DNA from: Bacteroides_F sp964482605
GTDB taxonomy: Bacteria > Bacillota > Clostridia > Lachnospirales > Lachnospiraceae
Reading direction: 5' to 3'
DNA length: 33,091 nt
Assembly: GCA_964482605.1 (NCBI GenBank)
Contig: CAYZYS010000005.1
Span: 1 to 33,091, forward strand
Each line of letters begins with the position of its first letter. The first letter of the stretch is position 1. The translations under genes were made by a program, and so were the position numbers. Below, in pieces: positions 1 to 8,330 of the stretch. The notes beneath the pieces are model-generated. The model was not told the DNA's origin. It did no database searches and worked only from the letters and a program-made list of their open reading frames with translations.

Positions 1-13
1 TATTTAGGAAAAA

Positions 14-38
14 TAAAACCACCTTTTAAGTGGTTTTA
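14..38 (-). terminator. Rho-independent terminator of tRNA-Ser
   Basis: A 9-bp perfect stem (14-22 with 30-38) with a 7-base loop lies just after the tRNA 3' end on the minus strand. It is followed on that strand by a T-rich tail. This is the expected end of the tRNA transcript. Confidence 0.8.
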
Positions 39-44
39 CTTAAG

Positions 45-130
45 CGGAGAGGATGGGATTCGAACCCATGTGCCCGTTAGGACAAACGGTTTTCAAGACC
101 GCCTCGTTATGACCGCTTCGATACCTCTCC
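45..130 (-). tRNA. tRNA-Ser (anticodon UGA)
   Basis: Read on the minus strand, the 7-bp acceptor stem GGAGAGG/CCTCTCC closes the molecule, with discriminator base G at 45. The anticodon loop CTTGAAA gives UGA, which reads UCA-type serine codons. A long variable arm sits between anticodon and T arms, and the T loop GGTTCGAATCC is canonical. At 86 nt with an extra arm it is a class II tRNA, as expected for Ser. The 3' CCA is not encoded (CTT follows the discriminator), so maturation needs RNase Z-type trimming and CCA addition; rnz lies about 3 kb away on the same strand. It has its own promoter and terminator. Confidence 0.96.
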
Positions 131-160
131 ATATATGCGCCGTAAAACTGCGACTTACTC

Positions 161-189
161 ATAATATCACCAGTGAATGTGAATGTCAA
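161..189 (-). promoter_or_regulatory. Sigma-A promoter for tRNA-Ser
   Basis: On the minus strand, TTGACA (184-189) and TATTAT (161-166) are separated by exactly 17 bases. They lie about 30 bases upstream of the mature tRNA 5' end. The -35 is perfect and the -10 has one mismatch, so the tRNA is probably transcribed independently of ispD. Confidence 0.82.
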
Positions 190-236
190 CAATTAATTTT
201 ACGAATCTTTCAAGCCCCCGCAATGCAGTCAAGCCC

Positions 237-935
237 TCACATTCCAAGAAACAGCCCCGCCACGGCCATGTCCTCCGGTGTTGTGACCTTTATGTTGCGG
301 TAGTCCCCCATCGACATATGTACCACAGTGTCCGTAAACCTCTCAACCACCATCGCATCATCAGTTATTCCCGATTTGTCATCACATCCTGCCAGCATGT
401 CATAGGCATCCATAACGACGGAATAGTCAAATGCCTGCGGGGTCTGAACCTGCCACAGCCCTCTTCTGTCCGGGGTTTCCACGGCAACACCGCTTTCATT
501 CACAACCCTGATTGTATCCTTCACAGGGACGGCAGCCACACAGGCATGATGCACATTGACGGCTTCACGGCACCTTTCAAGCACACCCCTGTCAACGCAG
601 GGTCTTGCACCGTCATGCACATACACATGTCCAAGGACGTCCCCGTGGCGTTTCCTCAACACCTGCAGGCCTGAGTACACGGAATCATACCTTTCCCTGC
701 CGCCCACCGCGTACATTTTCACCTTGTCGAACCCGCCGGGACGCACTATCTGCTCCCTGACATACTCCTCATCGCCATCACCGCACACCACCACAAGCTC
801 ATCCATAAAGCTCTCCTGAAATGCCTTCAGGGTATGGTAAATAAGCGGCTTACCCGCAAGCTCCATATACTGCTTCGGTATGTCACTGTTCATCCTGCTG
901 CCCCTGCCACCGGCAAGTATAATCCCAAATTCCAT
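237..935 (-). CDS. ispD: 2-C-methyl-D-erythritol 4-phosphate cytidylyltransferase
   Basis: The 232-residue product matches the usual length of IspD, which joins CTP and methylerythritol phosphate to give CDP-ME in the cytosolic non-mevalonate isoprenoid pathway. Visible motifs: the N-terminal nucleotide-binding loop LAGGRGSRM (residues 7-15), PKQY just after it, VHDGARP in the middle, VPVKDTI, WQVQTPQAF, and a C-terminal NIKVTTPEDM segment. TarI-type ribitol-phosphate cytidylyltransferases are close relatives, but VPVKDTI and WQVQTPQ favour IspD. It follows tsaD by about 40 bases on the same strand and is the last protein gene before tRNA-Ser. The usual partners ispF and ispE are not nearby. 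Confidence 0.92.
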   Translation of the reverse strand: MEFGIILAGGRGSRMNSDIPKQYMELAGKPLIYHTLKAFQESFMDELVVVCGDGDEEYVREQIVRPGGFDKVKMYAVGGRERYDSVYSGLQVLRKRHGDVLGHVYVHDGARPCVDRGVLERCREAVNVHHACVAAVPVKDTIRVVNESGVAVETPDRRGLWQVQTPQAFDYSVVMDAYDMLAGCDDKSGITDDAMVVERFTDTVVHMSMGDYRNIKVTTPEDMAVAGLFLGM

Positions 936-976
936 TTAAAATATACCACCCACGCACATTTTCAAAAAACGCCTGC

Positions 977-2017
977 CTATCGTTCGCCAAGCCTTAAATT
1001 GGGAACCGCATTGAGCTCCCAGCCGCTTCTTGTCCCCTTTAGGTATTCATAATACGCCGCCACGCCAATCATGGCAGCATTATCCGTGCAGAAAATCGGT
1101 GACGGCTTATACAGCTTCACGCCAGCCCTGCCGCATTCCTCCTCCATGGCGGCACGCAAGGCCGAATTGGAGGCAACGCCGCCAGCCAGCGCAAGGCTGT
1201 CCATGCCATATTCCCGCAGGGCATGCATCGTCCTTGACACCAGCGCATCTATCACAGCCTTCTGGAAGGATGCAACCAAATCCGCCCTGTTAATTTCAAC
1301 ATGCTTCATCTCACAGCCATTGATGTAGTTCAATACCGATGATTTAATCCCGCTAAATGAAAAATCATATTCCGAGCCGTCCACATGCGCCCTTGGAAAT
1401 TCAATCGCATCAGGATTTCCTTCCCTTGCAAGCCTGTCAATCTTGGGTCCTCCCGGATATCCAAGCCCCACGGCCCTCGCCACCTTGTCAAACGCCTCGC
1501 CTGCGGCATCATCCCTTGTCCTGCCTATTATTTCATACTCGCCATAATCCCTTACGCACACAAGATGGGTATGCCCTCCCGACACAACCAATGAAATAAA
1601 TGGCGGCTTAAGGTCAGGATTTTCAATGTAATTGGCGGATATGTGCCCCTCTATGTGGTGCACCCCAATCAATGGAAGCTTCCTTGCATAGGCAATCGCC
1701 TTTGCCTCAGCCACCCCAACAAGCAGTGCCCCCACAAGACCGGGGCCGTATGTCACCCCCACCGCCGTCACATCATCAAGGGTGATTTGCGCCTCCTCAA
1801 GTGCAAGCTCAATCACAGGGTTAATCTGCTCCATGTGCTTCCTTGATGCAATCTCCGGAACCACCCCGCCATAAAGTGTATGCAGCGCAATCTGTGAGGA
1901 TATCACATTGGAAAGCACAGTCCTCCCGTTCCTGATGACCGCTGCCGCCGTCTCGTCACATGAGCTTTCTATTGCAAGTATGAGCACATCCGGCTCCCCC
2001 GTCGCATGGGCAGCCAT
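977..2017 (-). CDS. tsaD: tRNA N6-adenosine threonylcarbamoyltransferase TsaD
   Basis: TsaD transfers the threonylcarbamoyl group from threonylcarbamoyl-AMP to A37 of ANN-decoding tRNAs, working in the cytosol with TsaB and TsaE. The ASKHA fold is clear: AIESSCDETAAAV near the N-terminus, the metal-binding histidines in HHIEGHISANY, SGGHTHL, a GxAxDKVAR-like GEAFDKVARAVGLGYPGG segment, and LAGGVASNSALR near the C-terminus. I place the start at 2017 (346 residues, near the family norm of about 340) because GGGGAGG lies at good distance upstream. An in-frame ATG at 2092 would add 25 residues that look unrelated to the family and has a weaker ribosome site. tsaE and tsaB are in the same gene string. 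Confidence 0.95.
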   Translation of the reverse strand: MAAHATGEPDVLILAIESSCDETAAAVIRNGRTVLSNVISSQIALHTLYGGVVPEIASRKHMEQINPVIELALEEAQITLDDVTAVGVTYGPGLVGALLVGVAEAKAIAYARKLPLIGVHHIEGHISANYIENPDLKPPFISLVVSGGHTHLVCVRDYGEYEIIGRTRDDAAGEAFDKVARAVGLGYPGGPKIDRLAREGNPDAIEFPRAHVDGSEYDFSFSGIKSSVLNYINGCEMKHVEINRADLVASFQKAVIDALVSRTMHALREYGMDSLALAGGVASNSALRAAMEEECGRAGVKLYKPSPIFCTDNAAMIGVAAYYEYLKGTRSGWELNAVPNLRLGER

Positions 2018-2108
2018 CGCAACCTCCCCGCCACACCGGCTCCTCTCAAGCGTCTGTGCCGTATTAGTCATTATAATGTCATTATCAGTCATGAGGCTTT
2101 ACCTTTCC

Positions 2109-2708
2109 CTACTCCTCTCCAAGCTGCTTTGAGGATGAAAGCTCCCAATACAGTATCTTCCACCTGCCGTCATCATCCTTGCGCAGCTTGTAGCTGTGAT
2201 ACACATTTGTAAGGTTATTGCCCTCCCTCATGTAATACAGGACAGTTGCGATGGCATACGATTTGCCGTCGATGGTCTTGTACTGTATGTTGGTGGAGCT
2301 GTCAACCTTATAATCGGAAATGTAGCGGTTCTTTGAATGGTAATCGCTGATTTCCGCCTTAAGCGACTTAAGGAACTGCTCCTCATTTTCCTTGCTGCGA
2401 AGCTCCGTGTCAAAAAGCTTCCTCGCCTGGGTTCCAAGCTGTTCAACCTGCTCATCCGTGGTGTCGGAGGCATAGTATGCCTGTGTTATCTTTGCATAAA
2501 GCTTCAGCACCTCCCGTGGACTTTCAGGGTAATTATTGTCCAAATCCCTGACAGCAATCTCCGCAGCGGCACTGTTGCCATTAACCTTCACGGTTTCCTC
2601 CTGCTTTCCACCTGTTGTATCCCTGTGGCTTAGGTAAAAATAATATCCCGTCACGAGAAGCACCATTATGACCACGGCAACGACAACCCTAAGATTACCC
2701 TTTTTCAT
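2109..2708 (-). CDS. Small membrane-anchored extracytoplasmic protein, unknown function
   Basis: The 199-residue product has a positively charged start (MKKGNLR), one hydrophobic segment at about residues 8-25 and then a hydrophilic domain. This predicts an N-terminally anchored protein with its bulk outside the membrane; there is no lipobox Cys. The C-terminal half (alternating strands with TVLYYMREGN and KLRKDDDGRWKILYWEL) resembles an NTF2-like or lumazine-binding-type fold, but I cannot assign a family firmly. Small proteins like this recur beside rnz/tsaD in Lachnospiraceae and may be what databases call DUF6715; that is recollection, not evidence here. Its ATG directly follows the rnz stop (TAGATG), with GGAGGTGG inside the rnz end, so the two are translationally coupled. 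Confidence 0.8.
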   Translation of the reverse strand: MKKGNLRVVVAVVIMVLLVTGYYFYLSHRDTTGGKQEETVKVNGNSAAAEIAVRDLDNNYPESPREVLKLYAKITQAYYASDTTDEQVEQLGTQARKLFDTELRSKENEEQFLKSLKAEISDYHSKNRYISDYKVDSSTNIQYKTIDGKSYAIATVLYYMREGNNLTNVYHSYKLRKDDDGRWKILYWELSSSKQLGEE

Positions 2709-3623
2709 CTAATCCACCTCCTCATAATCAAGCTCCAGGGACATCCCATCCTTGCCCGCAACGGCACCCGGGAAAATGTCCCGCACCTTGCCCATGTAGT
2801 CCTTGGGCCTTACAAGGGACGGGCTGTAATGTGTAAGCCACACCCTCTTGACCCCGGCATCCCTTGCCAGCACGGCAGCCTCAGTAAACGTCATGTGCTT
2901 GTACTTGCGGGCGTTTGCTTCCTTGTCGCTCTCACCGTACATCCCCTCACACACAAAAAGGTCTGCCTCCCTGGCATTGTCCACTATGGACTGCACCGGC
3001 CTTGTATCCGTACAGTAGGTTACCTTAATTCCCTTCCTTTCACCCCCCATGACCATGTCAGGGGTGTACCTCACCCCGTCCAGCTCCACATCCTCCCCGT
3101 GCTGCAGCCTGTTCCAGCACTGCACGGGAATCCCAAGCTCCCTTGCCGCCTGGGCATTAAACCTTCCCTTTCTGGGTATTATTATGGAATACCCATAACA
3201 GCACACCGCATGATTCACACGGAATGCCTCTATGTGGTATCCATTAATGTCAAATGCCTCCTGCTGGTTCTCCATCTCAATGCACTTCACCTCAAATGGA
3301 AGCTCCGGCGCAATCACCCGAAGCGATGCCACCACCCTGGAAAGCCCCTTTGGTCCAATGATTGTAAGGGGTTCCGTCCTGTCGGCATTGCCCATGGTCA
3401 GCAGAAGCCCCGGAAGCCCGCTTATGTGGTCAGCATGGAAATGCGTTATGCACAATATGTCAATTGGCTTGTAGCTCCATCCCTTTTCCTTTATTGCAAC
3501 CTGGGTTCCCTCACCGCAGTCTATGAGCAGGCTGCTGCCATTAAACCTCGTCATCAGCGAGGTAAGCCACCTTCCCGGAAGAGGCATCATCCCACTGGTT
3601 CCCAACAAGCATACGTCTAACAT
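2709..3623 (-). CDS. rnz: Ribonuclease Z (tRNA 3' processing endonuclease)
   Basis: RNase Z cuts precursor tRNAs after the discriminator base when CCA is not encoded. The 304-residue protein has the metallo-beta-lactamase metal motif THFHADHISGLPG (about residues 60-72), an early Asp in SSLLIDCGEGTQ, a later YCTDTRP, and HMTFTEAA plus WLTHYSPS toward the end, all in family order. Length is close to the usual ~307 residues of the short bacterial form. It starts at an ATG 30 bases after rimI, with GGTG as a modest ribosome site. The nearby tRNA-Ser without CCA is the type of substrate it would process. Confidence 0.94.
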   Translation of the reverse strand: MLDVCLLGTSGMMPLPGRWLTSLMTRFNGSSLLIDCGEGTQVAIKEKGWSYKPIDILCITHFHADHISGLPGLLLTMGNADRTEPLTIIGPKGLSRVVASLRVIAPELPFEVKCIEMENQQEAFDINGYHIEAFRVNHAVCCYGYSIIIPRKGRFNAQAARELGIPVQCWNRLQHGEDVELDGVRYTPDMVMGGERKGIKVTYCTDTRPVQSIVDNAREADLFVCEGMYGESDKEANARKYKHMTFTEAAVLARDAGVKRVWLTHYSPSLVRPKDYMGKVRDIFPGAVAGKDGMSLELDYEEVD

Positions 3624-3653
3624 TCAATCACCATTTCTCGTCTTACATTCACA

Positions 3654-4118
3654 CTATTGTCTTGATATTATTTTCGACATAATATCCGCATTTTCCAAGG
3701 GCTTTTCATAAAAATTCTTCCGTATTCCAAGGGTTTTAAAACCAAGGCTGGAATACAGCGCCTTTGCCGCCGCATTGCTCTGCCGCACCTCCAGGAAGAA
3801 AACATCCACCGAATGCTCATCAATCCCCGTCCTCAGAAGCTCCTCCAGCAGCGCCCTTGCAATGCCCCTGCGCCGAAAGCCCTCCTTAACTGCAACATTG
3901 GTGATGTTGCCCTCGCCTGACACGCACCACATCCCGCAATGCCCTGCAACCTGTCCATCCTCAATGCACACCAGGTATACATTGTCAGGATTTGCGGCGG
4001 CATCCTTCAGTGAAGCATATGACCAGGGAATCGTAAATATTTCACTCTCAAGCTCCGCAACCTGCGCAATGTCCGCCTCGGACATCCGCCTTATGATACG
4101 CCCTTCCGTAAATGCCAT
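3654..4118 (-). CDS. rimI: Ribosomal protein bS18 alanine N-acetyltransferase-like (GNAT)
   Basis: This is a GNAT acetyltransferase of the RimI group, which uses acetyl-CoA to acetylate the N-terminus of ribosomal protein S18. Motifs seen: IPWSYASLKDA near the N-terminus, ITNVAVKEGFRRRGIARALL (the acetyl-CoA pyrophosphate loop R-R-R-G-I-A) and the C-terminal VRQSNAAAKALYSSLGF. I use the ATG at 4118 (154 residues, the family length), with GGAAGG about 10 bases upstream. A GTG at 4169 would overlap the tsaB stop (GTGA) and add 17 non-conserved residues; coupled initiation there cannot be excluded. tsaB-rimI adjacency is very common in bacteria and supports the assignment. Confidence 0.88.
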   Translation of the reverse strand: MAFTEGRIIRRMSEADIAQVAELESEIFTIPWSYASLKDAAANPDNVYLVCIEDGQVAGHCGMWCVSGEGNITNVAVKEGFRRRGIARALLEELLRTGIDEHSVDVFFLEVRQSNAAAKALYSSLGFKTLGIRKNFYEKPLENADIMSKIISRQ

Positions 4119-4165
4119 GCCATACACACCTTCCGTAACATTCCGAACACCATATGGGGCTGCCG

Positions 4166-4903
4166 TCACGCCCTGGAATTTCTCTCCCTCTCCGCCTGTG
4201 ACGGCCTGAGATAATCAGGTACATGCTGTGCAGCGCCAATGCAGCCCCCCGCGGCAGCCTTGATCCCGCCGAGCACAGCCACACTCGCAGCCCTCGGATA
4301 CAGGCTTTGCACCGGTGCAACACGCCAGTCAACCTTCAGCCCATCATTAAAAAGCCCAAGGCTTGCCATGACAGCATCACCAAGAAGAAGAACCTTCTCC
4401 CCAAAACCATTGAGCCTGTCCACAAGCTCCGAAACAGAAACCAATTCCTGCTTCATGCGCACCTTCGTCACATATTGCACGGTGTCACAAGAATCCCCTG
4501 ACGCCCCCTGCTCCATCACATACTCATACACCCCGGCATACACATTGCCCCTGCGGGCATCCATCATGGCGCATACCAGCCTGTCAGTCCCCGCGGCATT
4601 AAAGCCAAGCCCTTCAAGGGTCGGAACCTCCACCAGCGGCTTATTCAAGGCAAGCCCAAGTCCCTTTGCCGTTGCCGAGCCAATCCTAAGCCCCGTAAAT
4701 GAACCCGGTCCTGACGATATTGCAATCACATCAACATCCCCAACCTCCCACTGCACACGGCTGCACATTTCGTCCAGCATTGGCAGAAGCGTCTGCGAAT
4801 GGGTCTGCTTAAAATTCGTGGAATACTCCGCAACAACGACCCCTTCCGTGGCAAGCGCCACAGATGCAGTCATGCCGGAGCTCTCTATACCCAAAACCTT
4901 CAT
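4166..4903 (-). CDS. tsaB: tRNA threonylcarbamoyladenosine biosynthesis protein TsaB
   Basis: TsaB is the catalytically inactive ASKHA paralogue of TsaD that dimerises with it and activates t6A synthesis. Seen: MKVLGIESSGMTASVAL at the N-terminus, THSQTLLPMLDEM (about 34-46) and the highly typical ISSGPGSFTGLRIGSATAKG block (about 62-81). The product is 245 residues, a little longer than the E. coli protein but usual for Firmicutes. GAGG lies 7 bases before the ATG. It sits 9 bases after tsaE and overlaps the longest rimI reading, so the three form a tight unit. Confidence 0.94.
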   Translation of the reverse strand: MKVLGIESSGMTASVALATEGVVVAEYSTNFKQTHSQTLLPMLDEMCSRVQWEVGDVDVIAISSGPGSFTGLRIGSATAKGLGLALNKPLVEVPTLEGLGFNAAGTDRLVCAMMDARRGNVYAGVYEYVMEQGASGDSCDTVQYVTKVRMKQELVSVSELVDRLNGFGEKVLLLGDAVMASLGLFNDGLKVDWRVAPVQSLYPRAASVAVLGGIKAAAGGCIGAAQHVPDYLRPSQAERERNSRA

Positions 4904-4912
4904 TTCATACCT

Positions 4913-5341
4913 CTATTCCCCGTCAACAACAATCCTGCGGTAATCGAAGCCCTTTTCCAAATCCTTCTCTATCCTGATTCTTATGGTGTCCGGCGGAAGC
5001 ACCTCACTCACAAGCTGCCCCCACTCCACAAGACACACACCGTCCCCGTAAAAATATTCCTCATAGCCAAGCTCATCCATCTCGCTTACATCACCCAGCC
5101 TGTACACGTCAAAATGGTAAAACGGAAGCCTTCCACCGCCATATTCCTGCACAATGGTAAACGTTGGGCTGTTCACGGGCTCGCCTATCCCAAGCCCTGC
5201 CGCAAAGCCCTGGGTGAACACCGTCTTTCCAACGCCCAAATCACCGTCAAGGCAGTACACCTGCCCCGCAGTCGCTGCGGCTGCCATCCTCCTGCCCAGC
5301 CCATATGTATCATCCGATTTAAAGCTTTCATATACAGTCAT
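4913..5341 (-). CDS. tsaE: tRNA threonylcarbamoyladenosine biosynthesis ATPase TsaE
   Basis: TsaE is a small P-loop ATPase that drives the TsaB-TsaD cycle. With a start at 5341 the product is 142 residues, within family range. Walker A is GDLGVGKT (about residues 33-40), followed by NSPTFTIVQEY, then YHFDVYRL and the C-terminal LVEWGQ. I prefer the ATG at 5341 because GAGG lies about 6 bases upstream and the reading no longer runs into the preceding gene. A longer in-frame reading from 5386 overlaps that gene. It leads the tsaE-tsaB-rimI string. Confidence 0.94.
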   Translation of the reverse strand: MTVYESFKSDDTYGLGRRMAAAATAGQVYCLDGDLGVGKTVFTQGFAAGLGIGEPVNSPTFTIVQEYGGGRLPFYHFDVYRLGDVSEMDELGYEEYFYGDGVCLVEWGQLVSEVLPPDTIRIRIEKDLEKGFDYRRIVVDGE

Positions 5342-5348
5342 GCCAACC

Positions 5349-5864
5349 TCACAGCGAAACCCTATGGGACTCCATATACTTCGCAATCACCTTCTGTACA
5401 CCCTCAAGATTCTCGCCTAGCTGCGCCTTGGGAAGCACATTTGCCCTTGTCGGGGTAAAATACAGGAAAATGCTTTTCCTTGAACTGCTCACCTTCCACA
5501 CATCACACCACTGGATGCTGACATTTTTTCCACTTCCGCCGTCAATCACAATCCCATTTTTCCCCATTGTGTAGTGAAGATGCGACAAAAACCCCTCCTT
5601 CTTCACCGCCGCCTTGGAATGAAGATATAGCTGAACGGGCATCCCCACAAGGAACACCACGCCAAAAAGCAGCGCCAGCAGTGCAAATGTGAGATTCATC
5701 CTGTCAAGGTGAAGCACCGAGTACACCCCAAGCGCAAGCATTATCACCCCCAGCACAAGCTCACATATGCCACTAAAGGCATGGTACTTGTGGTGCAGCT
5801 TGTAATCCAAAAGGTCACCGTCAGTAATCTCCACGTCAAATTCAATAGTTGTAGTATCTCCCAT
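5349..5864 (-). CDS. YcxB-like two-helix membrane protein
   Basis: The 171-residue protein has a hydrophilic N-terminal part (FDVEITDGDLLDYKLHH), two adjacent hydrophobic segments at about residues 33-51 and 58-76 separated by a short loop, and a C-terminal beta-rich domain (HYTMGKNGIVI, IQWCDVWKV, FLYFTPTRANVLPK). This plan matches the YcxB-like domain proteins of Firmicutes, whose function is unknown. It follows tex by 30 bases and precedes tsaE by 7, so it is probably in the same transcript. The function is not inferable from context. Confidence 0.75.
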   Translation of the reverse strand: MGDTTTIEFDVEITDGDLLDYKLHHKYHAFSGICELVLGVIMLALGVYSVLHLDRMNLTFALLALLFGVVFLVGMPVQLYLHSKAAVKKEGFLSHLHYTMGKNGIVIDGGSGKNVSIQWCDVWKVSSSRKSIFLYFTPTRANVLPKAQLGENLEGVQKVIAKYMESHRVSL

Positions 5865-5894
5865 GATTACCCCTTTTCCGCAAATGCAAACGGA

Positions 5895-8249
5895 CTATTT
5901 AAAGAACTTGCTAAGCCCGCTTAAATCAAGCTCCCCGTCCTTCCTGGAAGCCCTTCCGGAGCCAGAACCATTGCCGTTCCTGCCCACATTGCCGCCACGC
6001 TTTCCGCCGCCCTGGCCCTTGCCGCCGTTCCTCTGGCGTCTCGCCTCATCAGCCTTGGCATATGCAGCCTTTGCGGCATCAGGTCTCCCCGTGAAGGCAT
6101 CCGTGTTCTCATCAAGGCGCATGGTCAGTGAAATCCTTGCCTTTGCAACATCCACGTCAAGCACCTTCACGTCAACTATGTCGCCAACGCTCACTGCATC
6201 CAGCGGATGCTCTATCCTTCTGTTTGATATCTGCGATATGTGCACAAGCCCATCCTGGTGAACCCCTATGTCAACAAATGCACCAAAATCAATTACATTT
6301 CTAACGGTTCCCTTGAGAATCATCCCCGGTTTCAAATCCTTCATGTCCATAACATCCTTGCGGAGAATCGGCTTTGGCATCTCATCCCTTGGGTCACGGC
6401 CAGGCTTCTCAAGCTCCTTCACAATGTCCTCAAGGGTAATGCTGCCAATCCCAAGCTGCTCCGCCATTGCGGCAACATCATTCACCTTTTTGTGAAGCTG
6501 TGAAAGCTCGCCTGAGGTTATTGATTCAAGCTTGTACCCAAGGCTTTCCAAAAGCCTTCCCGCTGCCTCATAGCTCTCAGGATGGACGCTTGTTGAATCC
6601 AGCGGGTTGTCACCCCCCTGTATCCTCATGAACCCCGCACACTGCTCAAATGCCTTCGGGCCAAGCTTCGCCACCTTGAGAAGCTGCCTCCTGTTGGTAA
6701 ACCTTCCATTCTTCTCCCTGTAATCAACTATGTTCTTTGCCACTGCCTTGGAAATACCCGATATATACTCCAAAAGGGAAGCGGACGCCGTGTTAAGGTC
6801 AACGCCAACCCTGTTGACACAATCCTCAACCACGCCTGTAAGCGTCTCCCCCAGCTTCTTCTGGTTCATGTCATGCTGGTACTGCCCAACGCCAATGGAT
6901 TGCGGGTCTATCTTCACCAGCTCCGCCAACGGGTCCTGCAGTCTCCTTGCAATTGACACGGCGCTTCTCTGTGCCACGTCAAAATCAGGGAACTCCTCGG
7001 TTGCCAGCTTGCTTGCAGAATACACTGACGCCCCTGCCTCATTTGTTATGACATACTCCACCGGAACATCCAGCTCCTTGATAAGCTGCACGATTATCTG
7101 CTCAGACTCCCTCGAAGCTGTCCCATTGCCCACGGATATGACCGAAACGCCGTATTTGTGAATGAGCCTCGTAAGCTCTGCCTTTGCCTCGGCAACCTTA
7201 TTGTGCGGCTCCGTCGGATATATAACCTTGGTATCAAGCACCTTTCCCGTAGGGTCGACAACGGCGAGCTTGCAGCCCGTGCGGAATGCCGGGTCCCAGC
7301 CAAGCACAACCTTTCCCGCAATCGGCGGCTGCATGAGGAGCTGCTGCAGGTTCTTGCCAAACACCTTAATGGCTCCTTCCTGCGCCGCATCCGTGAGGAT
7401 GTTCCTTATCTCGCGCTCAATTGCAGGTGCTATGAGCCTTGTGTATGCGTCAAGCACCGCAGCCTTGATGAATGCGGTGGTATGTTCATTGTCACTGGTT
7501 AGTGTCTTTTTCTCGAGGTAGCGCAAAATCCTCTCCTCAGGGGCAACAATCTTCACCGTGATGAATTTCTCGGCCTCACCCCTGTTAATCGCCAGCGTCC
7601 TGTGGCCTGCCACCTTTTTAAGCGGCTCCTGGTAATCATAATAATTCTCATACACGGACTCAGCCTTCTCATCCTTTGCAGTGGTAACCAGCGTACCCTC
7701 ATCCAGGGTTATGTCCCTGATGTATGTCCTGTATTCAGCCACATCCGACACACGCTCCGCGATAATGTCAGATGCCCCTGCAAGCGCCTCATTCACATCC
7801 TTGACCTTGTCGCCGTCCACATACTGTACAGCGACCTTGTCCAGCCCTTCATCCGCAGACTGCGCAAGAATGAACTCAGCCAGCGGCTCAAGCCCCTTTT
7901 CCTTGGCTATGGTGGCGCGGGTGCGCTTCTTCTGCTTGTACGGACGGTAAAGGTCCTCCACCACAACCATGGTTGCGGCTGCAAGAATCTGCGCCTTAAG
8001 CTCCTCCGTGAGCTTTCCCTGCTCCTCTATTGAGGAAAGCACTGCCTCCTTCCTCTCCTCAAGGTTGCGCAGGTAGCGCAGCCTTTCATCAAGGTTACGC
8101 AAAACCTCGTCATTCAGGCTTCCCGTCACCTCCTTGCGGTAGCGCGCGATAAATGGAATCGTACACCCCTCATCTATAAGCTTAACCGTAGCCTCCACCT
8201 GGGACGGCTTAATACTCAACTCCTCTGCAATAGCCTTAATTATGTCCAT
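5895..8249 (-). CDS. tex: Tex family RNA-binding S1 domain protein
   Basis: Tex is a cytosolic nucleic-acid-binding protein related to eukaryotic Spt6, tied to transcription and RNA quality control. The 784-residue order is typical: a helical N-terminal region with IPFIARYRKEVTGSLNDE (about 30-47), a YqgF/RNase H-like domain (GWDPAFRTGCKLAVVD, about 320-335, and VISVGNGTASRESE), helix-hairpin-helix elements (LNTASASLLEYISGIS, about 492-507), and a C-terminal S1 domain (LKGTVRNVIDFGAFVDIGVH, about 650-670). The last 60 residues are a Gly/Arg/Ser/Asn-rich disordered tail seen in only some members. Its own promoter lies just upstream, and it probably starts the tex-ycxB-tsaEB-rimI-rnz transcript. 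Confidence 0.95.
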   Translation of the reverse strand: MDIIKAIAEELSIKPSQVEATVKLIDEGCTIPFIARYRKEVTGSLNDEVLRNLDERLRYLRNLEERKEAVLSSIEEQGKLTEELKAQILAAATMVVVEDLYRPYKQKKRTRATIAKEKGLEPLAEFILAQSADEGLDKVAVQYVDGDKVKDVNEALAGASDIIAERVSDVAEYRTYIRDITLDEGTLVTTAKDEKAESVYENYYDYQEPLKKVAGHRTLAINRGEAEKFITVKIVAPEERILRYLEKKTLTSDNEHTTAFIKAAVLDAYTRLIAPAIEREIRNILTDAAQEGAIKVFGKNLQQLLMQPPIAGKVVLGWDPAFRTGCKLAVVDPTGKVLDTKVIYPTEPHNKVAEAKAELTRLIHKYGVSVISVGNGTASRESEQIIVQLIKELDVPVEYVITNEAGASVYSASKLATEEFPDFDVAQRSAVSIARRLQDPLAELVKIDPQSIGVGQYQHDMNQKKLGETLTGVVEDCVNRVGVDLNTASASLLEYISGISKAVAKNIVDYREKNGRFTNRRQLLKVAKLGPKAFEQCAGFMRIQGGDNPLDSTSVHPESYEAAGRLLESLGYKLESITSGELSQLHKKVNDVAAMAEQLGIGSITLEDIVKELEKPGRDPRDEMPKPILRKDVMDMKDLKPGMILKGTVRNVIDFGAFVDIGVHQDGLVHISQISNRRIEHPLDAVSVGDIVDVKVLDVDVAKARISLTMRLDENTDAFTGRPDAAKAAYAKADEARRQRNGGKGQGGGKRGGNVGRNGNGSGSGRASRKDGELDLSGLSKFFK

Positions 8250-8300
8250 AAGCCCCTCTTTCCAAAATATGTTAATCTTAATGCAAAGTCATACCATTCA

Positions 8301-8330
8301 ATTATACCAAACATCACGGGTCTTTGCAAA
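8301..8330 (-). promoter_or_regulatory. tex: Putative sigma-A promoter for tex
   Basis: On the minus strand TTTGCA (8325-8330) and a perfect TATAAT (8301-8306) are 18 bases apart, about 50 bases upstream of the tex ATG. The -35 abuts the stop codon of the MATE gene, so tex has a promoter separate from its upstream neighbour. Confidence 0.65.

Noticed and set aside
2829..3620. Long plus-strand ORF (about 260 codons) opposite rnz; similar long ORFs opposite tsaB and dapF
   Set aside because: They lie exactly antisense to genes with clear family motifs, have no ribosome site and read as low-complexity shadow sequence.
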